Assembly (NCBI RefSeq): GCF_001579845.1
Contig: NZ_CP007440.1
Span: 4,672,029 to 4,736,028, forward strand
Source: Rhodoplanes sp. Z2-YC6860
Lineage (GTDB): Bacteria > Pseudomonadota > Alphaproteobacteria > Rhizobiales > Xanthobacteraceae
Direction: 5' to 3'
DNA length: 64,000 nucleotides
In this document: one piece after another, positions 35,963-45,347 of the stretch
How the letters are laid out: each line of letters begins with the position of its first letter
Position numbering within the stretch: position 1 is the first letter of the stretch
Translations under genes and position numbers: made by a program
The notes under the pieces: generated by a model
Told to the model about the DNA's origin: nothing
Database searches by the model: none
Seen by the model: the letters and a program-made list of their open reading frames with translations, nothing else

Positions 35963-36880
35963 CTACGCGATGATGTCGTGCAGCTCGAGCGGATTGGCCT
36001 GCGCGGCGAACCACTCCCGCCTTGCCGCAGCGCGCCGCAAACCGCGTTCGTCGAGCGGCAGCTTGAGCTGCCGCAGCAAAGACTCGACCTCCTCGCGCGC
36101 GGTGACATGCGACAGGCTGGGCCGCGTGCCGAGTGTATCCTCGTCGAGGGTGTCGAGCGCTGTGAGGCCACGCGGATAGAACTCACGAAAGATGACGCGC
36201 TCGGCTAGACCATCCACCGCGCGGAAACCCAACCGCAGTGACAGCTCTTGCAGGCCTTCACCGACCAGACGCTTGTTGCGGGAGCCGAGCACCGAAAGAC
36301 GATTGCGCACCACGACCCAGTCGATCGTGGCGTGATCGACAACGCGGCGATGGCGGCGCGCCTCGCGCACCATGTCCGAGAAATGGCTGCCGCCCGTGAC
36401 CGCGAAGGTGACCGGATCGACGGTGCCGAGCACATCGAAGTCGACGAAGCTGTCGTTGAGCGGCGTGATCAAGGTGTCGGCCATCGAATGCGCAAGCCGC
36501 ATCAGATAGCTGTCGTGGCCCGGCGTATCGATAACGATGAAGTCGTAGTTGTGCTCGACAGCGTCGATCGCCTGCGCAAACTCGTTGAACTCGGTGGCCT
36601 CGTTGTCGGCGACCTGGGCACCCTCGCTGCGCGAGATGCAGTAGTGCTGCGGCAGCTCGAGATTGAGCTTGGCGTGCTGCGCCCAGGCTCTGCGGTTGTC
36701 GAGGTAGTGGGTGAAGCTCTTCTGGCGCGAGTCGAGATCGATGGTCGCAACCCGCTGCCCTGCTTTCAGCAGCGCGATTGCAACATGCATGGCAACAGTC
36801 GATTTTCCCGAGCCACCTTTTTCGTTGCCCAACACAACGCAAAACGCAGAACGCGGCCGCACGCCACCTTCAACCGACAT
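35963..36880 (-). CDS. mipZ: Division-plane positioning ATPase MipZ
   Basis: A 305-residue ParA/MinD-family P-loop ATPase. The deviant Walker A is [15 protein letters not shown] (residues 19-33, with K21 as the signature lysine). Then come [18 protein letters not shown] and [32 protein letters not shown]. These match MipZ, which forms a bipolar gradient from ParB at the origins and inhibits FtsZ, confining the Z ring to mid-cell. ParA itself lacks the [12 protein letters not shown] segment. The start lies 93 bp from the divergent panC. Confidence 0.94.
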   Translation of the reverse strand: MSVEGGVRPRSAFCVVLGNEKGGSGKSTVAMHVAIALLKAGQRVATIDLDSRQKSFTHYLDNRRAWAQHAKLNLELPQHYCISRSEGAQVADNEATEFNEFAQAIDAVEHNYDFIVIDTPGHDSYLMRLAHSMADTLITPLNDSFVDFDVLGTVDPVTFAVTGGSHFSDMVREARRHRRVVDHATIDWVVVRNRLSVLGSRNKRLVGEGLQELSLRLGFRAVDGLAERVIFREFYPRGLTALDTLDEDTLGTRPSLSHVTAREEVESLLRQLKLPLDERGLRRAAARREWFAAQANPLELHDIIA

Positions 36881-36973
36881 GGCTCTCCTCGACGAACCAA
36901 GTCATCAAGTCACCCCCGCTTGCAGTCAAGCTTATCACGTGATTTCCATCGGTTGACGATTAACTTTGCACCA

Positions 36974-37864
36974 ATGCCCCCAAGGTCCGATCCTGTGCCG
37001 GGAAAATCCTCGAAGGCCCCAATCGCCAAGACCCAAATCCTCCGGACGCTGCCGGCGCTGCGCCGCTGGCGCGCAGGGCTGCGCGGCCGGTCCGTGGCCC
37101 TGGTGCCGACCATGGGTGCACTGCACGACGGTCATTTGACACTGGTTCGCTACGCCCGTCGGAAATGCGATCGGGTGGTTGTTTCAATTTTCGTCAATCC
37201 GACGCAGTTCGCGCCCCATGAGGACTTCGGCAGCTATCCGCGGACCTGGGACGCCGACCTCGCTGCGCTCAAAGCGCTGAACGTCGATGCGGTTTGGGCG
37301 CCAAATGTGGCGACGATGTACCCGGAAGGCTTTGCCACGAAGATCGCGCCGGGAGGTCCGGCCCTCGCCGGATTGGAGGACAAGTTCCGCCCGCACTTCT
37401 TCGGCGGCGTCTGCACCGTGGTGGCGAAACTTCTCCTGCAGGTGCAGCCGGATATCGCCACCTTCGGCGAGAAAGACTATCAGCAGCTCAAGGTCGTCAC
37501 CGCCATGGCGCGCGACCTCGACATCGCCACCAGGATTGCCGGAGTTCCAACGGTCCGCGAGAAGGACGGCCTCGCGATGTCGTCGCGGAATGCGTACCTG
37601 TCGCCGGAGGAGCGCGCTGCGGCGTCGACGCTCCATCGCATGCTCAAGGCCTGCGCGATCCGTCTCAAAAAGGCGGAACCGGTCGCGCAGACCCTGATCG
37701 AGGGCGAAGCCGAGATCGAGCAGGCCGGATTTGCAGTCGACTATCTCGAAGCCCGGCACGCCGAGACGCTGGCGCGGATCGCCTCGATCAAGGACGGACC
37801 GGTGCGTCTCCTCGTGGCCGCTAAGATCGGCCGCACCCGGCTGATCGACAATATCGCGGTTTAG
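36974..37864 (+). CDS. panC: Pantoate--beta-alanine ligase
   Basis: A 296-residue enzyme making pantothenate from pantoate, beta-alanine and ATP, the last step of vitamin B5 synthesis. Signature motifs are [11 protein letters not shown] (the HxGH nucleotidylyl-transferase motif ends at H54), [21 protein letters not shown] and [17 protein letters not shown]. The first about 25 residues are an extra basic extension. The ATG at 36974 is chosen. The reading frame is open for several hundred bases upstream, but that stretch lies antisense to mipZ. Its stop overlaps the convergent DUF1489 stop. panB is not in the window. Confidence 0.96.
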   Translation: MPPRSDPVPGKSSKAPIAKTQILRTLPALRRWRAGLRGRSVALVPTMGALHDGHLTLVRYARRKCDRVVVSIFVNPTQFAPHEDFGSYPRTWDADLAALKALNVDAVWAPNVATMYPEGFATKIAPGGPALAGLEDKFRPHFFGGVCTVVAKLLLQVQPDIATFGEKDYQQLKVVTAMARDLDIATRIAGVPTVREKDGLAMSSRNAYLSPEERAAASTLHRMLKACAIRLKKAEPVAQTLIEGEAEIEQAGFAVDYLEARHAETLARIASIKDGPVRLLVAAKIGRTRLIDNIAV

Positions 37865-38301
37865 AGTAGCCCAAGCTCCCGCAGTTCTCGCCGCAGCGGC
37901 TCGGGCAGATCGGCCGTGCCGCGGCCGAGCCGGTCGAGATCCGGCGGCGCGTCCTTCGGGTCGAGATAGCGCCAGCCCTGGAACGCGCGATAGGGCCTCG
38001 GCCGCACCGGCACGCATTTCGGATCGAGGATCAACCGGCAGCGACCGATGCCGTCCTTATCGACAAAGGGCTTGATGTCGAGAATCCGCTCGCGGCACAG
38101 GATCTCGCCCTTGATCACCCAGTAGATCGAGCCGCCGTCGAGGATTTCGTCAACGCGCTTGGGCACCATGCGCGTGGTGTGGAAGCGCTCAGGCTTTTTG
38201 ACGCCGCGCTTTTTCTGTTCTTTCCGCTTCTGCTCGATCCAGTCCTCAAGGTCCTCGATCGAGTCGGTTCCAACGCTCAGCTTGATGAGATGCAGGGACA
38301 T
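37861..38301 (-). CDS. DUF1489 family protein
   Basis: A 146-residue protein of an alphaproteobacterial family of unknown function. Conserved start [21 protein letters not shown], then [36 protein letters not shown], and a C-terminal RPFQGWRYL-like segment ([20 protein letters not shown]). No catalytic motif is known. It overlaps panC by 4 bp at the stops (convergent) and is 77 bp from the upstream carboxylase gene on the same strand. Confidence 0.85.
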   Translation of the reverse strand: MSLHLIKLSVGTDSIEDLEDWIEQKRKEQKKRGVKKPERFHTTRMVPKRVDEILDGGSIYWVIKGEILCRERILDIKPFVDKDGIGRCRLILDPKCVPVRPRPYRAFQGWRYLDPKDAPPDLDRLGRGTADLPEPLRRELRELGLL

Positions 38302-38378
38302 GGCTTGGTTCTAGCAGGTCGACCCGCCCGCCGGAATCGCGTTCCGCGCAGCGGTGGATATCGTGAATGGCCGCCTGA

Positions 38379-40331
38379 TCAGGCTTCGCCTTCAGCCTCG
38401 ATGGTCATCAACCGGGCGCCTTCGGCGACCTGCTGGCCAGGCGCGACCGCGATGCCTGCGACGCGGCCGGGCCGTCGCGCGGTGAGCGCGTGTTCCATCT
38501 TCATCGCCTCGATCACGGCAAGGCGCTGCCCCTTCTCGACGCGGTCGCCGTCGGCGACCAGCAATGCCAGCACCTTGCCGTGCATCGGCGCCTTGATCTG
38601 GCCGTCGCCATCGGCGTGATCGACGTCGCCGGAACCGGCTTGCACAGGCCGCACCACCGTCTGACGCCCGCGATGGAGAACGTAGATCGCCTGATCGGCC
38701 TCGACCGCCATGGCATCGGCAGCAGGCGCCTCGCCGGCCACCGTCACCGCCGGACCATTGCGCCCGTAAGCCACACGAGCCTCGGCCGGTTCGCCATCGA
38801 GCAGGACCGGCAGCGCCATCACGCGCGCACCGGAAAGCTGGAAGCCGTCGGTCGCGTCCCAGGGCGATGGCGGCTCATCGGCGGCGCGGTTCACGCTTCG
38901 CCCGATCCGCGCCCACTCCTGCTCCAGGAGCCGCGCGGCGCCGAGGGCTGCAGCCGCGCCGTCGGGCTCGGCGCTGCCGAGCAGCGCTGGATTGCGATCG
39001 ATGAAACCGGTGTCGAAGGTGCCGGCACGGAACTCCGGTGCGCGGCAGAGCGAAGACAGCAGCGCCAGATTGGTGCGCGGGCCCACGGCCACCGTGCGAT
39101 CGAGCGCCGACGCAAGCTGCTCCAAGGCGGCCTCGCGGGTTGCGGCATACGCGATCATCTTGGCGATCATCGGATCGTAGTAGGGCGAGATCGCACTGCC
39201 CTGCTCCACGCCGGTGTCGACCCGCACACCATCCGGAAACTGCAACGCGACCAGCGTGCCGGTCGACGGCAGGAAGCCGCGCGCCGGATCCTCGGCATAA
39301 AACCGCGCTTCGACGGCATGGCCATCGAGCGGCACCTGCGCCTGTGTCAGCGGCAGCTTCTCGCCCGCAGCAATCCGGAACTGCCATTCCACCAGATCGA
39401 GTCCCGTGATGGCCTCGGTCACCGGATGCTCGACCTGGAGTCGCGTGTTCATCTCCATGAACCAGTAGCCGCCGGGCTGGAGCCCGTTCGAGCCGTCGGC
39501 GATGAATTCGACGGTGCCTGCGCCCGTATAGCCGACCGCGAGCGCAGCCTTCACGGCGGCATCGCCCATCGCAGCGCGCAGCTCCAGGCTCATGCCGGGC
39601 GCCGGCGCCTCCTCGATCACCTTCTGATGGCGGCGCTGCAACGAGCAGTCCCGTTCGTTCAGATGAATGGCGTTGCCGTGGCTGTCGGCGAACACCTGCA
39701 TCTCGATGTGGCGCGGAGCCGCGACGTATTTCTCGATCAGCACGCGCGCATCGCCGAACGAATTCTTGGCTTCGCGTTGCGCGCTTTCCAGCGCGGCGTC
39801 GAACTCGGCGTGGCGATCGACACGGCGCATGCCCTTGCCGCCGCCGCCGGCCACCGCCTTGATCAGCACCGGATAACCGATCTCGTAGGCCTTCTGCTTG
39901 AGAAAGCCCGGCTCCTGAAGCTCACCGTGATAGCCCGGCACGACCGGCACGCCGGCTTTCTGCATCAGCGCCTTGGCGCGATCCTTCAGGCCCATCGCAC
40001 GGATCGCCGAAGGCGGCGGACCGACGAAGACGATGCCGGCCGCGACGCAGGCTTCCGCAAACTCCGCATTCTCGGAAAGGAAGCCGTAGCCCGGATGAAT
40101 GCACTGCGCGCCGGACTTCCGCGCCACCTCGATGATCCGCTCGACGACCAGATAGCTTTCGGCGGCGGGCGCAGGTCCGATCAGATGAGCTTCATCGCAT
40201 TGGCGCACATGCAGCGCGTCGCGGTCGGCCTCGGAATAGACTGCGATGGTCCGCATGCCGAGCCGTTTCGCCGTGCGCGCAATGCGGCAGGCGATCTCGC
40301 CGCGGTTGGCGATCAGGACCGAGGCGAACAT
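38379..40331 (-). CDS. liuD: Acyl-CoA carboxylase alpha subunit, probably methylcrotonyl-CoA carboxylase (biotin carboxylase + BCCP)
   Basis: A 650-residue biotin-dependent carboxylase. The biotin carboxylase domain runs from MFASVLIANRGEIACRI, through the ATP-grasp loop AVAGGGGKGMRRV and HIEMQVFADSHGN, to the conserved MEMNTRLQVEHPVTE. The C-terminal biotin carrier part has EAMKMEHAL, with the biotinylated lysine about 611. The length and composition fit the alpha subunit of 3-methylcrotonyl-CoA or propionyl-CoA carboxylase; pairing with the carboxyltransferase at 49794-51398 favours methylcrotonyl. The start is the ATG at 40331 (the frame runs on upstream into Pro/Arg-rich nonsense). It begins 16 bp after a membrane-protein gene. 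Confidence 0.85.
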   Translation of the reverse strand: MFASVLIANRGEIACRIARTAKRLGMRTIAVYSEADRDALHVRQCDEAHLIGPAPAAESYLVVERIIEVARKSGAQCIHPGYGFLSENAEFAEACVAAGIVFVGPPPSAIRAMGLKDRAKALMQKAGVPVVPGYHGELQEPGFLKQKAYEIGYPVLIKAVAGGGGKGMRRVDRHAEFDAALESAQREAKNSFGDARVLIEKYVAAPRHIEMQVFADSHGNAIHLNERDCSLQRRHQKVIEEAPAPGMSLELRAAMGDAAVKAALAVGYTGAGTVEFIADGSNGLQPGGYWFMEMNTRLQVEHPVTEAITGLDLVEWQFRIAAGEKLPLTQAQVPLDGHAVEARFYAEDPARGFLPSTGTLVALQFPDGVRVDTGVEQGSAISPYYDPMIAKMIAYAATREAALEQLASALDRTVAVGPRTNLALLSSLCRAPEFRAGTFDTGFIDRNPALLGSAEPDGAAAALGAARLLEQEWARIGRSVNRAADEPPSPWDATDGFQLSGARVMALPVLLDGEPAEARVAYGRNGPAVTVAGEAPAADAMAVEADQAIYVLHRGRQTVVRPVQAGSGDVDHADGDGQIKAPMHGKVLALLVADGDRVEKGQRLAVIEAMKMEHALTARRPGRVAGIAVAPGQQVAEGARLMTIEAEGEA

Positions 40332-40347
40332 ATTCGCAACACCGCCA

Positions 40348-41511
40348 TCAGCGCTGGCCGGAGGTTTGCGCCGGCGGCGCAGCCTGTGGCTGTTGCAACG
40401 TGGGTCCGCCAGGTGCTGGTGGCGGCGGCGCCTCTTTGCGCTGCGCTTGCGAGCGCGCCGGACGTTTTGCGGCGGGTTTCGCTTCAGCCGGAGGCGGCGT
40501 GCCGGGTTCCGGCGCCATGATGCTGACGGCTGGGATCGAAGACGATGACGGGAAGTCGTACTTCGGATGGCCCGGCGTCGAGCCCGCGGCCTGAGCCAGC
40601 GGCTGCGCAGGCGCTGTGGTGCCGGAGGCAAGCGTCGGATCGTTGGTCTGTGGCGGCGGAGCGGCCGGCGCCTGCGGCGCGGCGGCGAGCGCCGGAGACG
40701 GCGATGCCATCGGATTGGATGGAGGCAATGGCACGGCACCAGCCGGCGGCTGGTTCGATGCGACCGGCGGCTGCTGGATCACGATCTGCGGCTGTTGCGG
40801 CGACGGCTGAGCGCCAGCACCTGCGGCACTGACCGCAACAGCGCCCGGATTCCAGGCGAGCGAATGAATGCTGACATGGGCATCAAAGGTCCGCGACCGC
40901 ATCCCTGACAGAATGCGCGAACTGTCACGGACGAGCTTGAGATCGGGACAATCCGTACCCATACAGCCTCGTGTCATCAGCACATGCGACACCAGACCAA
41001 ACCGGTCGGCCTCGAGCCCACGTCGCAACCGCTCGAAGGATGGACGATAGGCCGGATCGCGGTCGGCAATCTTGACGCCGGCCGCGAGCAGCGAAACGCG
41101 CGCGTCGATATAGGCAACGGCGGCTGCGACCATTTCGGGACTGGCGAACAGCGACTTCTCGCAGGCGGCCTCAACCGCGGGCCCTGCCACCGCATCGAGG
41201 CAGGCGAGCGCCGAGCCCGGCTGGATCGCGCGAATGGTGAGATCGGCGGCGCGGGCCTCGAGCGCACGGCGCTCGACGATCTGATCGCGGATCGAGGAGC
41301 GGTCGAGCAAAGCCCAGGCGACCAACACGCCGACCAGGACCAACGCGCCGCGCCACATCTTGCCGGACAGGCCCGCGTCGCCAGCCTTGCGGAACGCCAC
41401 GACACCGAACGCTGCCACGGTCGCGAGGGCAACGCCCGCCAGAAATACCGTCAGCACCACCATAGCGGTGGTGAGATCGGTTCCAGGCAGGACGTTGATC
41501 GAACCCAGCAT
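40348..41511 (-). CDS. Membrane protein with a long Pro/Ala-rich tail, function unknown
   Basis: A 387-residue protein. Two N-terminal TM segments are TTAMVVLTVFLAGVALATVAAFGVVAF and WRGALVLVGVLVAWALLD. A folded region follows (to about residue 225) with several Cys (LACLDAVAG, EAACEKSLF, RGCMGTDCPDL). The C-terminal 150 residues are low-complexity Pro/Ala/Gln. Nothing in the motifs identifies a family. It precedes liuD by 16 bp on the same strand, so it may be co-transcribed with it. Confidence 0.6.
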   Translation of the reverse strand: MLGSINVLPGTDLTTAMVVLTVFLAGVALATVAAFGVVAFRKAGDAGLSGKMWRGALVLVGVLVAWALLDRSSIRDQIVERRALEARAADLTIRAIQPGSALACLDAVAGPAVEAACEKSLFASPEMVAAAVAYIDARVSLLAAGVKIADRDPAYRPSFERLRRGLEADRFGLVSHVLMTRGCMGTDCPDLKLVRDSSRILSGMRSRTFDAHVSIHSLAWNPGAVAVSAAGAGAQPSPQQPQIVIQQPPVASNQPPAGAVPLPPSNPMASPSPALAAAPQAPAAPPPQTNDPTLASGTTAPAQPLAQAAGSTPGHPKYDFPSSSSIPAVSIMAPEPGTPPPAEAKPAAKRPARSQAQRKEAPPPPAPGGPTLQQPQAAPPAQTSGQR

Positions 41512-41778
41512 GCTATCGCCGCGCGCGCTTACCTTGTTGTCGTTGAAGGCCTCGAAGGCCGCCCCAAATCCCAGCCCCTAATATGCCGTAGTGCACCGAT
41601 TGAGGCCAATCCGGAATTACCGATCGCTCGGAACCGCCGGCGGGCGAAATGCCCGACAGCGTCTGGGCAATCGCTCGTCCGTCCGCGTCGCAGGATTAAC
41701 CATGCCGGTCCAAATTCGAGCGGTTTGACGTCGGAATGCGCCGAATTCCGCAAGGCTCCACGACGGCGGGAACCGCGA

Positions 41779-42114
41779 TCAAGCGCCGCCGGGCGTGCGG
41801 AACGAATGCGCGAGATCACCCGCCGCCGCGAACGCGCCCTTGGCCTCGACCGCACTCAGCGCCAGCGTGGTCCGCAGATCGGTGACGCCGCCCGCGCCTG
41901 CTGCGGAAAGCAGGATCGCCGCCATCTGGGTCTCGCCCGGCGCTTCGATGATCGTGAGGAAGTCGTATTCGCCAAAGGTCAGGTAATAGCCGATGAGGCG
42001 CCCGCCGGCACGCGCAGCATGCTTCGACAGCGCCTCGAAGCGGTCCTCGGGCTTCACGATCATGCCCTTGATCGCCTCGCGGCTGTAACGGCCTTGGGTG
42101 ATGAAAGTCGCCAT
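41779..42114 (-). CDS. GYD domain protein
   Basis: A 111-residue protein of the GYD family, named after the Gly-Tyr-Asp motif, here in FGEYDFLTI. It starts ATFITQGRYSREAIKGMIVKPEDR and is a small ferredoxin-like dimer fold. The biochemical role is unknown; family members often occur singly. No gene overlap or clear operon partner was seen; 267 bp separate it from the start of the gene at 40348. Confidence 0.8.
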   Translation of the reverse strand: MATFITQGRYSREAIKGMIVKPEDRFEALSKHAARAGGRLIGYYLTFGEYDFLTIIEAPGETQMAAILLSAAGAGGVTDLRTTLALSAVEAKGAFAAAGDLAHSFRTPGGA

Positions 42115-42189
42115 GATGCTTTTCCTTGGTTCGCCCGACTTCTATCAGCGCGATATCGCGCGTCCACGGCAACAGTAAGTGCTCCAAAT

Positions 42190-42217
42190 GAAAACGGGCT
42201 CCTGTCTGGAGCCCGTT
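42190..42217 (-). terminator. Terminator of the small gene at 42240
   Basis: A 9-bp stem (42194-42202 with 42208-42216, ACGGGCTCC/GGAGCCCGT) with a TGTCT loop. On the minus strand it is followed by TTTTCATTT, 23 bp downstream of the stop. Confidence 0.82.
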
Positions 42218-42239
42218 GTCATTCGATATCCGATCGCAG

Positions 42240-42446
42240 CTAGAGCTCGTGGTCGAGTTGGCTTTCCTTGGCAACCCGCTCGAACGCTTCGCCGTTGCTC
42301 TTGATGCGGTACTGATGCTCGTCGCCGTCGGTCGGCAGAAGCTTCACCACCGTGAAAGAGCTAGGCGAACTCGCACCAGCACGCGTGAACGGGCCAGCCG
42401 TGTAACGAACATTCTCACCAATCGAATACTTATGGTTCTTGAGCAC
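42240..42446 (-). CDS. Small conserved hypothetical protein (68 aa)
   Basis: About 68 residues: MLKNHKYSIGENVRYTAGPF, then a strand-rich core (FTVVKLLPTDGDEHQYRIKS) and FERVAKESQLDHEL. I recall similar short proteins with this start in Rhizobiales, with no assigned role. The GTG at 42446 (GGGGG 9 bp upstream) gives the family-like start; another GTG 36 bp upstream adds 12 residues. A well-formed terminator right after the stop supports real expression. Confidence 0.75.
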   Translation of the reverse strand: MLKNHKYSIGENVRYTAGPFTRAGASSPSSFTVVKLLPTDGDEHQYRIKSNGEAFERVAKESQLDHEL

Positions 42447-42727
42447 CGAGACCCCCAATCGCACGCTGAGGACACACCCCACTTACGGCATTCAGGTCCT
42501 GAATGGCCGTTCAGACAAACCTTAACACCGATATCGGTAGGATGGTGCGAAAAATGCACAGGTCGGGCCGGAGACATCAGTCCATCAAGATAATCGATAT
42601 ATTTGCAAAATCAGATAATTACCCCCGAAAACTAAGATATGAGTCAAGCTGCAATGCCCCACATGCGCCATGCGTATGGCTTCGGAGAGATTGACGGAAA
42701 AGGGCAATTGGACCCGGCTTTGGACAC

Positions 42728-43426
42728 CTAAAACGTCTCCACCCAGGGCCGCACCTCCACCTCGTGGGACCAGGCGCTTTTGGGTTGCCGGATGACGCTG
42801 AGATACGTCGCCGCGATCGCGTCCGGGTCGAGCAGGCTCTCCGATTTGCCCTGCGGCTCGGCCCGGCGTTCGCTTTTGATGCCGCCATCAATGATGACAT
42901 GGGCGACGTGGACGCCCTTGGGGTGCAGTTCCCGCGCCATGCTCTGGGCCAGCCCGCGGAGCGCGAACTTGCCCATGGCAAACGGCGCCGACTGGGCATA
43001 ACCCTTCACGCTCGCCGACGCCCCGGTGAAGACAATGCAGCCGTGCCCTTTGGGCAACATCCGCCGGACAGCCTGCTGCGCGACCAGAAAGCCGCCGAAA
43101 GCCGACACCATCAGCGACTTCTCGACCTCGGCCGGATCGAGTTCGGCCACCGGCCCGCGGGTGCGGTAGCTTGGGTTGAACACCACGATCTCCGGCGCGC
43201 CAAACCCGCGATCCAGATCGGCGAACAGCTTCTCGACATCGACCGGCTTGCTGGCGTCGCAGGGAAACAGCACGGCGCCGGTCTCCTGCGCCAGCCCTGC
43301 GAGATCGGCGGTGGAGCGCGCAGCGAGCGCGAGCTTCACACCCTCGCCGCTCAGCGCGCGGGCCAGCGACGCGCTCAAGCCTGAGCCTGCGCCCACGATC
43401 AGCGCCGAACCGTATCCTACCGCCAT
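42728..43426 (-). CDS. SDR-family protein lacking the catalytic tyrosine
   Basis: A 232-residue Rossmann-fold protein of the short-chain dehydrogenase/reductase superfamily. The glycine motif is LIVGAGSGLSASLA (residues 9-22). The region of the usual NNAG reads FNPSYR. Ser137/139 is in FTGASASVKG. Where classical SDRs have YxxxK it reads PFAMGK, so Phe (149) replaces the catalytic Tyr while Lys153 remains. The following GLAQSMARELHPKGVHVAHVIIDGGI resembles a known subgroup with this substitution. Reduction by the usual mechanism is doubtful. GGGAGA precedes the ATG at 43426. It is divergent from the next oxidoreductase gene. Confidence 0.85.
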   Translation of the reverse strand: MAVGYGSALIVGAGSGLSASLARALSGEGVKLALAARSTADLAGLAQETGAVLFPCDASKPVDVEKLFADLDRGFGAPEIVVFNPSYRTRGPVAELDPAEVEKSLMVSAFGGFLVAQQAVRRMLPKGHGCIVFTGASASVKGYAQSAPFAMGKFALRGLAQSMARELHPKGVHVAHVIIDGGIKSERRAEPQGKSESLLDPDAIAATYLSVIRQPKSAWSHEVEVRPWVETF

Positions 43427-43535
43427 TGTCCATCTCCCGACTGGATGAAACGCACACGTAGGCACTCTTGCCCGACAACGCCATTGCCGCGGCCTCCATC
43501 AAACGACACAATAACCGAAGCCCGGGGGTGATCGA

Positions 43536-44513
43536 ATGCGTGCGGCGTTCTACGAACGTAACGGCGCGGCGCGCGACGTGCTCCACGTCGCCGACGTCGA
43601 CACACCCATTCCTGGACCCGGCGAGGTCCGTGTCAGGCTCAAGGCCTCCGGCGTCAATCCATCCGATGTGAAGGCGCGCGAGGGCCGCACCCGGAAGATC
43701 GCCTACCCGCGGGTGATCCCGCACAGCGATGGCGCCGGCGTGATCGAGATGGTCGGCGATGGCGTACCGGCGCAGCGCCAAGGCGAACGCGTCTGGGTGT
43801 GGAACGCACAATGGAAGCGGCCGCACGGCACCTGCGCCGAATATGTCGTGCTGCCGGCGCAATATGCGGTGCCGATGCCGGCGCATGTCAGCGACGAGGC
43901 CGGCGCCTGCCTCGGTATTCCGGCCATGACCGCCTGCAACGCCGTCGACGTCGCGGGCGTTACCAAGGGCATGACCGTGCTGGTGACCGGCGGCGCGGGC
44001 GGCGTCGGCCATTACGCCATCCAGTTCGCCAAGGCACGCGGCGCGACCGTGCTCACCACCGTGAGTTCGGACTCCAAGGCCGAACTCGCCAGCAAGGCCG
44101 GCGCCGACCACACCATCGACTACAAGCGCGAAAACGTCGGCGAGCGGGTCGCCGCGCTGACCGGCAAGGCCATGGTCGACGCAGTGATCGAGATGGATCT
44201 CGCCGCCAACGCCAGGCTCTATCCCGGCGTTCTGCATGCGCGCAGCAGCGTGGTGATCTATGGCACCGGCAGCGCCGAAGCCTCGATCCCGGCGCAAGCA
44301 CTGCTGGTCAACGGCATCCGGCTGCAATTCATCTACGTCTACGAACTGACTGCGGCCGAGCGCAACTCGGCGGTCACCGGCATCACGCGGATGCTCGAGA
44401 ACAAGACGCTGATCAACAACGTGGCCATGACATTGCCGCTCAACGATATCGTCGCGGCCCATGAGGCCGTCGAGCAAGGCAAGGCCATGGGCAATGTGGT
44501 GGTCACGCTCTAA
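43536..44513 (+). CDS. NADPH:quinone oxidoreductase-like zinc-independent MDR protein
   Basis: A 325-residue medium-chain reductase. The GroES-like domain starts MRAAFYERNGAARDVLHVADV and has IPHSDGAGVIEMVGDGV. The nucleotide-binding motif is VLVTGGAGGVGHYAIQFAK (AxGxxG type), then HTIDYKRENV. Zinc-binding Cys residues are absent, so it belongs with quinone oxidoreductases or enoyl reductases, probably NADPH-dependent. The substrate is unknown. The gene is divergent from the SDR-like gene and is followed 36 bp later by an ABM-domain gene on the same strand. Confidence 0.87.
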   Translation: MRAAFYERNGAARDVLHVADVDTPIPGPGEVRVRLKASGVNPSDVKAREGRTRKIAYPRVIPHSDGAGVIEMVGDGVPAQRQGERVWVWNAQWKRPHGTCAEYVVLPAQYAVPMPAHVSDEAGACLGIPAMTACNAVDVAGVTKGMTVLVTGGAGGVGHYAIQFAKARGATVLTTVSSDSKAELASKAGADHTIDYKRENVGERVAALTGKAMVDAVIEMDLAANARLYPGVLHARSSVVIYGTGSAEASIPAQALLVNGIRLQFIYVYELTAAERNSAVTGITRMLENKTLINNVAMTLPLNDIVAAHEAVEQGKAMGNVVVTL

Positions 44514-44549
44514 CGGACGAACGGTTTTGAAAAGGCTGGGAGGATCGTC

Positions 44550-45227
44550 ATGCTTCGTCTTCTTGCGCTGGCCTGGTTGGCCATGACCATGGCCGGTGCG
44601 TCGGCCGCGCTCGCCGAGGATGCCACGTTCTACACCGTGACCTATGTCGAGGTCGGGCCGGTGCTGGGCAAGGTCGGCGCCACGGCGTTGAAGAGCTATC
44701 GGGATGCGTCGCGCAAGGAAAACGGCGTCGTCGCCTTCGAGGTGTTTCAGCGCATCGACCGGCCCAACCAGTTCGCCGTATTGGCCAGTTGGGCCAACCA
44801 GGCGGCTTACGATGCCCACGCTGCAGGCGATAACGTGAAAAAGCTCAACGACAAGCTCGCCACCATGCTGGTGGCGCCGACCGACACACGCCAGCACAAT
44901 GCGTTGTCGGTGACGCCGCAGAAGACCGGCAAGGACCCGGTCGTCGCCATCACCCATGTCGACGTGATCCCGCCGCAGAAGGACAATGCCGTGGGCGCGC
45001 TGAAGGAGCTTGCCGACAACAGCCGCAAGCAGCGGGACAACCTGTCGTTCGAAGTCTGGCAACAGACCAACCGGCCGAACCACTTCACCGTGGTCGAAGC
45101 CTGGGCTTCTCAGGGCGCCTTCAACGTGCACCAGATGGAGAAGGACACCCGCGAGTTCCGCACCAAGCTCGCCCCGATGGCCGGCGCGCTCTATGACGAG
45201 CGGCTCTACAAGTGGCTGAACAAGTAG
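44550..45227 (+). CDS. Exported protein with two ABM (antibiotic biosynthesis monooxygenase) domains
   Basis: A 225-residue protein. The signal peptide is RLLALAWLAMTMAGASAALAED (cleavage about residue 22). Two copies of the ABM dimeric alpha/beta-barrel domain follow: YTVTYVEVGPVLGKVGATAL to FEVFQRIDRPNQFAVLASW, and AITHVDVIPPQKDNAVGALK to FEVWQQTNRPNHFTVVEAW. Each has the typical EVxQxxxxPNxFxVxxxW ending. Tandem ABM repeats in one exported chain mimic the family's usual dimer. Substrate and oxygenase activity are unproven. GGGAGG lies upstream. It follows the MDR gene and may share its transcript. Confidence 0.83.
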   Translation: MLRLLALAWLAMTMAGASAALAEDATFYTVTYVEVGPVLGKVGATALKSYRDASRKENGVVAFEVFQRIDRPNQFAVLASWANQAAYDAHAAGDNVKKLNDKLATMLVAPTDTRQHNALSVTPQKTGKDPVVAITHVDVIPPQKDNAVGALKELADNSRKQRDNLSFEVWQQTNRPNHFTVVEAWASQGAFNVHQMEKDTREFRTKLAPMAGALYDERLYKWLNK

Positions 45228-45347
45228 CCCTCCGGCCGATGCTCTAGCCTCTGTGTTTCGCGAACGGCGCCCTTCAATCATACGAAGGGCGCGCGGCCGG
45301 GCCGCCGCTATATAGAGAGCGCCATCGATCGAACGGGTGCTCTCGCC

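Noticed and set aside
38490-40520. A 676-codon open frame antisense to liuD
   Set aside because: It overlaps the whole biotin carboxylase gene and lacks domain similarity or a ribosome binding site.
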